A DNA stretch of 64,000 nucleotides, taken from positions 20,778,001 to 20,842,000 of the forward strand of contig AP031358.1 of NCBI GenBank assembly GCA_037833965.1, in the 5' to 3' direction. Shown here piece after piece: positions 61,501 to 64,000 of this stretch; position 1 is the stretch's first letter; each line of letters starts with the position of its first letter. Both the position numbers and the translations under genes were made by a program. The notes beneath the pieces were generated by a model, which ran no database searches, was not told the DNA's origin, and was given only the letters and a program-made list of their open reading frames with translations. Source of the DNA: Marchantia polymorpha subsp. ruderalis. Taxonomy: Eukaryota > Streptophyta > Marchantiopsida > Marchantiales > Marchantiaceae.

Positions 61501-63751
61501 GAGTCAGGTGACTTCGCGTACGTTCTGAACATAAAAACGCACTGGATGAGTGGATGCAAGGGTGAGCGAGTCTGAAGTTCAGCCGGGAGCCATCGTCCAT
61601 TGGCAACATCGTGGTATGACAAAGAGCAACTCAACCCATTGACTCATGACGGGACTCGCTCGCCATAAGGATCCTACGGCCGCCATGATTCGTAAAATAG
61701 AGAATAGAAGGTAATTCCTGTGCAGTCCTATGGTGCAATCGTCTAAGAAATCATGACGGACTGTCTCTCGAGTTCTGATAGTTTCGAGCCATAGGGCCCT
61801 ATATCTGGTATTTCAGACGTTACTGAATTATAATGTCGTGGGCTAGTATAGTGCTGAGCTATGTACGACAGCAGGACTACTTACGCAGACTACTATGCAA
61901 TCAGGTTGTGGTCATGGATAAACGAAACTGGCAGTCAAGTCAGCCTTGGAGGACTGGCAGCTGTGCTAGCTCTGCAAAATTTTTGGAAAAGTATGTAGAG
62001 GTATCGAATGCATTTCATTGACTGCCTACTCCTGCTGCTTCAGCACTTCTTCCGGTATAGAACATAATCTTACGTTCTACTGAATAAACTCATTCGGATT
62101 GAAATCAGAGCTACTCTAAGTAGGACAATCGGACTCATCTGGAGACCCATCTGTGGGTCCTCCATTCTGGACATAACCTGAACCAACTGGCATCACCACT
62201 TACAACTAGCCCCCGGCCCCGACGACTTTAAGGCTGAGGACAGAAATGTCTTCAGCAGTCGACAAGAACGGCAAACTCGGGACTTAATCTGCAATAACTC
62301 CTTAATAGCTGCCCTACTTAAGTATGTAATTGGAGATATAGTATTCAAGAGTATCCTCACTCCACATCATGATCTGCAGCGGAAGGGAGTACGAGTACGT
62401 CCCACAGACGTTTTGCTGCTACAAGTTTAACGGTGACTGATTCAGTAGCGACCAACATTCGATATGGACGAATCCCAGCCATATCGACGCTGCTTCTCCG
62501 GAATTACCTCTTGAGCACGTGCGCCTCGACCACATATCAAGCACATTACATCCCAAAGCAGCTCCAGACGAGCTCCATCATCTGCATGCAGTTCAGAGCA
62601 TGGCAATTACAGAATATGGATGTAACACCGAATCGGTATAAACTCGGGGTAAATGGTCCCTTCACATTTATCCCAATCTTGTTCCGCACTGAACCCGGAC
62701 GTCGACGATTTTGACTAATGGAACAATGTTGAATTACAGTCTTATCTCATTGACCCACGTGACCTGTCTGGACGTTGTAAGACCTACCGCCAAGATCACA
62801 TGTGAAACAGACTCTCATATAGTAGCGATCAAGTCCTTTACGACTAGGCTGATCGAAATTGGTTTGAAATGCCCAGTGGGCTGCAAATGACGTCGATGAC
62901 AGAAAAGCCGACACTGCTTCCGGCAAAGTCTAATTCACGGATCTATTCCACAAACTGATTTCACCAAAATTCATCTTATTCACAACGAGCCTGCTCGGTG
63001 CGGAGTCGCCTCATGGTTACCAAGGGCCTATGCTGGTCACTCCGCAGGTCTCCTGTCAAGAGTCCCAATCAAATTCTAATCTGCGAAGGACTGAATGCGC
63101 TAACAATGGATATCAATAATCTCCGTTCAGTAGTACTAGACGATATCAGTGCAAAATTTTATTCATGGAAGTACTCGGAGCCAAATAAGAGATGGGCAAA
63201 ACAGAGACTTCACCAAAGATTCAGGTAGTGACCTCTAGTTGTATAGTAATGTCAAAATCTTCTGTAATAAAAAAGTACATGAAGTGATTCTCCTATATTC
63301 CGGCGATCCACACAGAATTCACGTTCTACCGAAACGCAGAAGTGCACCACCTACCCGGGTGTCTAAAATACCCCCGGAACTGTTAATCTTTTCTCGAAAA
63401 CTCCGGCACTTCTTGTGCTCTCGGATAATTTCTTCTCGATCTTGGAGACCAAGGAGCATGTATTTTCGAAAAAAATTACAGAAACGAATAGCTCAAGAGG
63501 GATAGGCAGGTAACGCGAGCCTAGAAATAGGCAGTGGAGGAGGGGGTGTGGATCCTGGACCAGGTAAAGCACTCATCACACCCTCCTGCTAACTGGCACA
63601 GTTTCTCCCGCAAACTAGTCTCTATTGAAGTCAAATTAACTTTAGTATTCGATTCAGTCACTAAAGATTTGAACACTCAAATGAGACGTGTCGTGTGAGA
63701 TGTAGCAGGAAGCTACATCTTTTTAGCTCAAGAAGGATACCGTCATAAAAT
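58549..63751. other. Unassigned region, no recognised gene
   Basis: Balanced composition, no obvious repeats apart from the hairpin at 61190. Short coding-like frames occur on the minus strand, for example 60182-59967 (MDSLVDVTLTPRENRYTLEE and on) and around 63458-63330 (DREEIIREHKKCRSFREKIN). They may be exons of minus-strand genes with long introns, but I could not join them. Confidence 0.35.
61190..61223. repeat. 16-bp inverted repeat with 2-base loop, one mismatch
   Basis: GCATCACGAGTGAGCA (61190-61205) pairs with 61208-61223; one G opposite T is the only non-Watson-Crick pair. The surrounding DNA is not repetitive. Confidence 0.85.
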
Positions 63752-64000
63752 CTATCGTTTGTGCTCTCTACACATTGCATTCGAAACTAAACCCGATAAG
63801 ACCCAGGTACACACATGGAGACTCATGATTCTGTTGCAACTCCCCCGATTTACCACCTTATGCAATTCGCTTGCTCGAGCCATTTCACCAAAGAGCTTCC
63901 ACTCGTCAACTAGCGCAAGTAAGATGCCGTTAGAATCAGCCCCCAAAGCTCGTTGAGGAGGATTCCAATTCGCGGAAAGTTGTGAAGAAGACAAGCTCTC
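63752..64000 (-). CDS. Partial coding-like exon at window edge
   Basis: A minus-strand frame is open from beyond the right edge to a stop at 63752. It reads ESLSSSQLSANWNPPQRALG then GILLALVDEWKLFGEMARAS, protein-like, with a possible donor HK|GTGGTAAAT near 63860. Family not recognised; it needs sequence beyond the window. Confidence 0.3.
   Translation of the reverse strand, partial: ESLSSSQLSANWNPPQRALGADSNGILLALVDEWKLFGEMARASELHKVVNRGSCNRIMSLHVCTWVLSGLVSNAMCREHKR

Overview
The window looks like nuclear DNA of a land plant. Three intron-rich genes can be rebuilt exon by exon, and all are plant-type: an NFXL1-like RING/NF-X1 zinc-finger protein (minus strand, 13673-19673), a plastid-type 5'-adenylylsulfate reductase with an N-terminal transit-like region and a C-terminal thioredoxin-like domain (plus strand, 25575-29164), and a cytosolic NAD-dependent glycerol-3-phosphate dehydrogenase of the plant GPDHc1 type (plus strand, 39393-42581). 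The genes sit in moderately GC-rich islands separated by AT-rich, repeat-laden DNA. Protein divergence would fit a non-seed plant such as a bryophyte, but the sequence alone does not prove the lineage.

Layout: 1-5640 is a mosaic of dispersed repeats in two or more diverged copies. 5641-9460 has no recognisable gene. 9468-9497 is a near-perfect 30-base palindrome. 9.7-12.2 kb holds two tandem arrays (2 x 250 bp and 3 x about 300 bp). NFXL1 follows on the minus strand (13 coding exons, one with a GC-AG intron), with a CpG-rich patch upstream at 21.2-21.5 kb. The adenylylsulfate reductase gene (8 exons) has a cluster of GAGAC/GTCTC sulfur-response cores in its upstream and leader DNA. A GC-rich island at 31.3-33.9 kb carries an unrecognised gene-like region whose coding signal changes frame. 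After an AT desert (33.9-36.4 kb) comes another GC-rich island (36.4-37.7 kb) with a TATA box and a 27-residue open frame, then the dehydrogenase gene (6 exons) with a 59-codon upstream ORF ending 35 bases before its start.

From 44 to 54.5 kb the DNA is a graveyard of mobile elements: a broken Ty3/gypsy copy interrupted by a Ty1/copia piece in the opposite orientation, a copia-type LTR remnant, a structurally complete but decayed 4.5-kb LTR element (48095-52600, 5-bp target duplication CATTT) inserted in a tandem repeat that still shows the empty site next door, and a 659-bp Mutator-like inverted-repeat element with a 10-bp target duplication. The last 7 kb (57-64 kb) holds several short exon-like frames that I cannot name.

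Functionally the three main genes are unrelated neighbours: sulfate assimilation in plastids, cytosolic glycerol-3-phosphate metabolism, and a membrane-anchored zinc-finger regulator linked in other plants to stress responses. The observation I rate highest is that the reductase's thioredoxin-like active site reads C-Q-Y-S instead of the dithiol CXXC, so the enzyme appears to be a monothiol variant.
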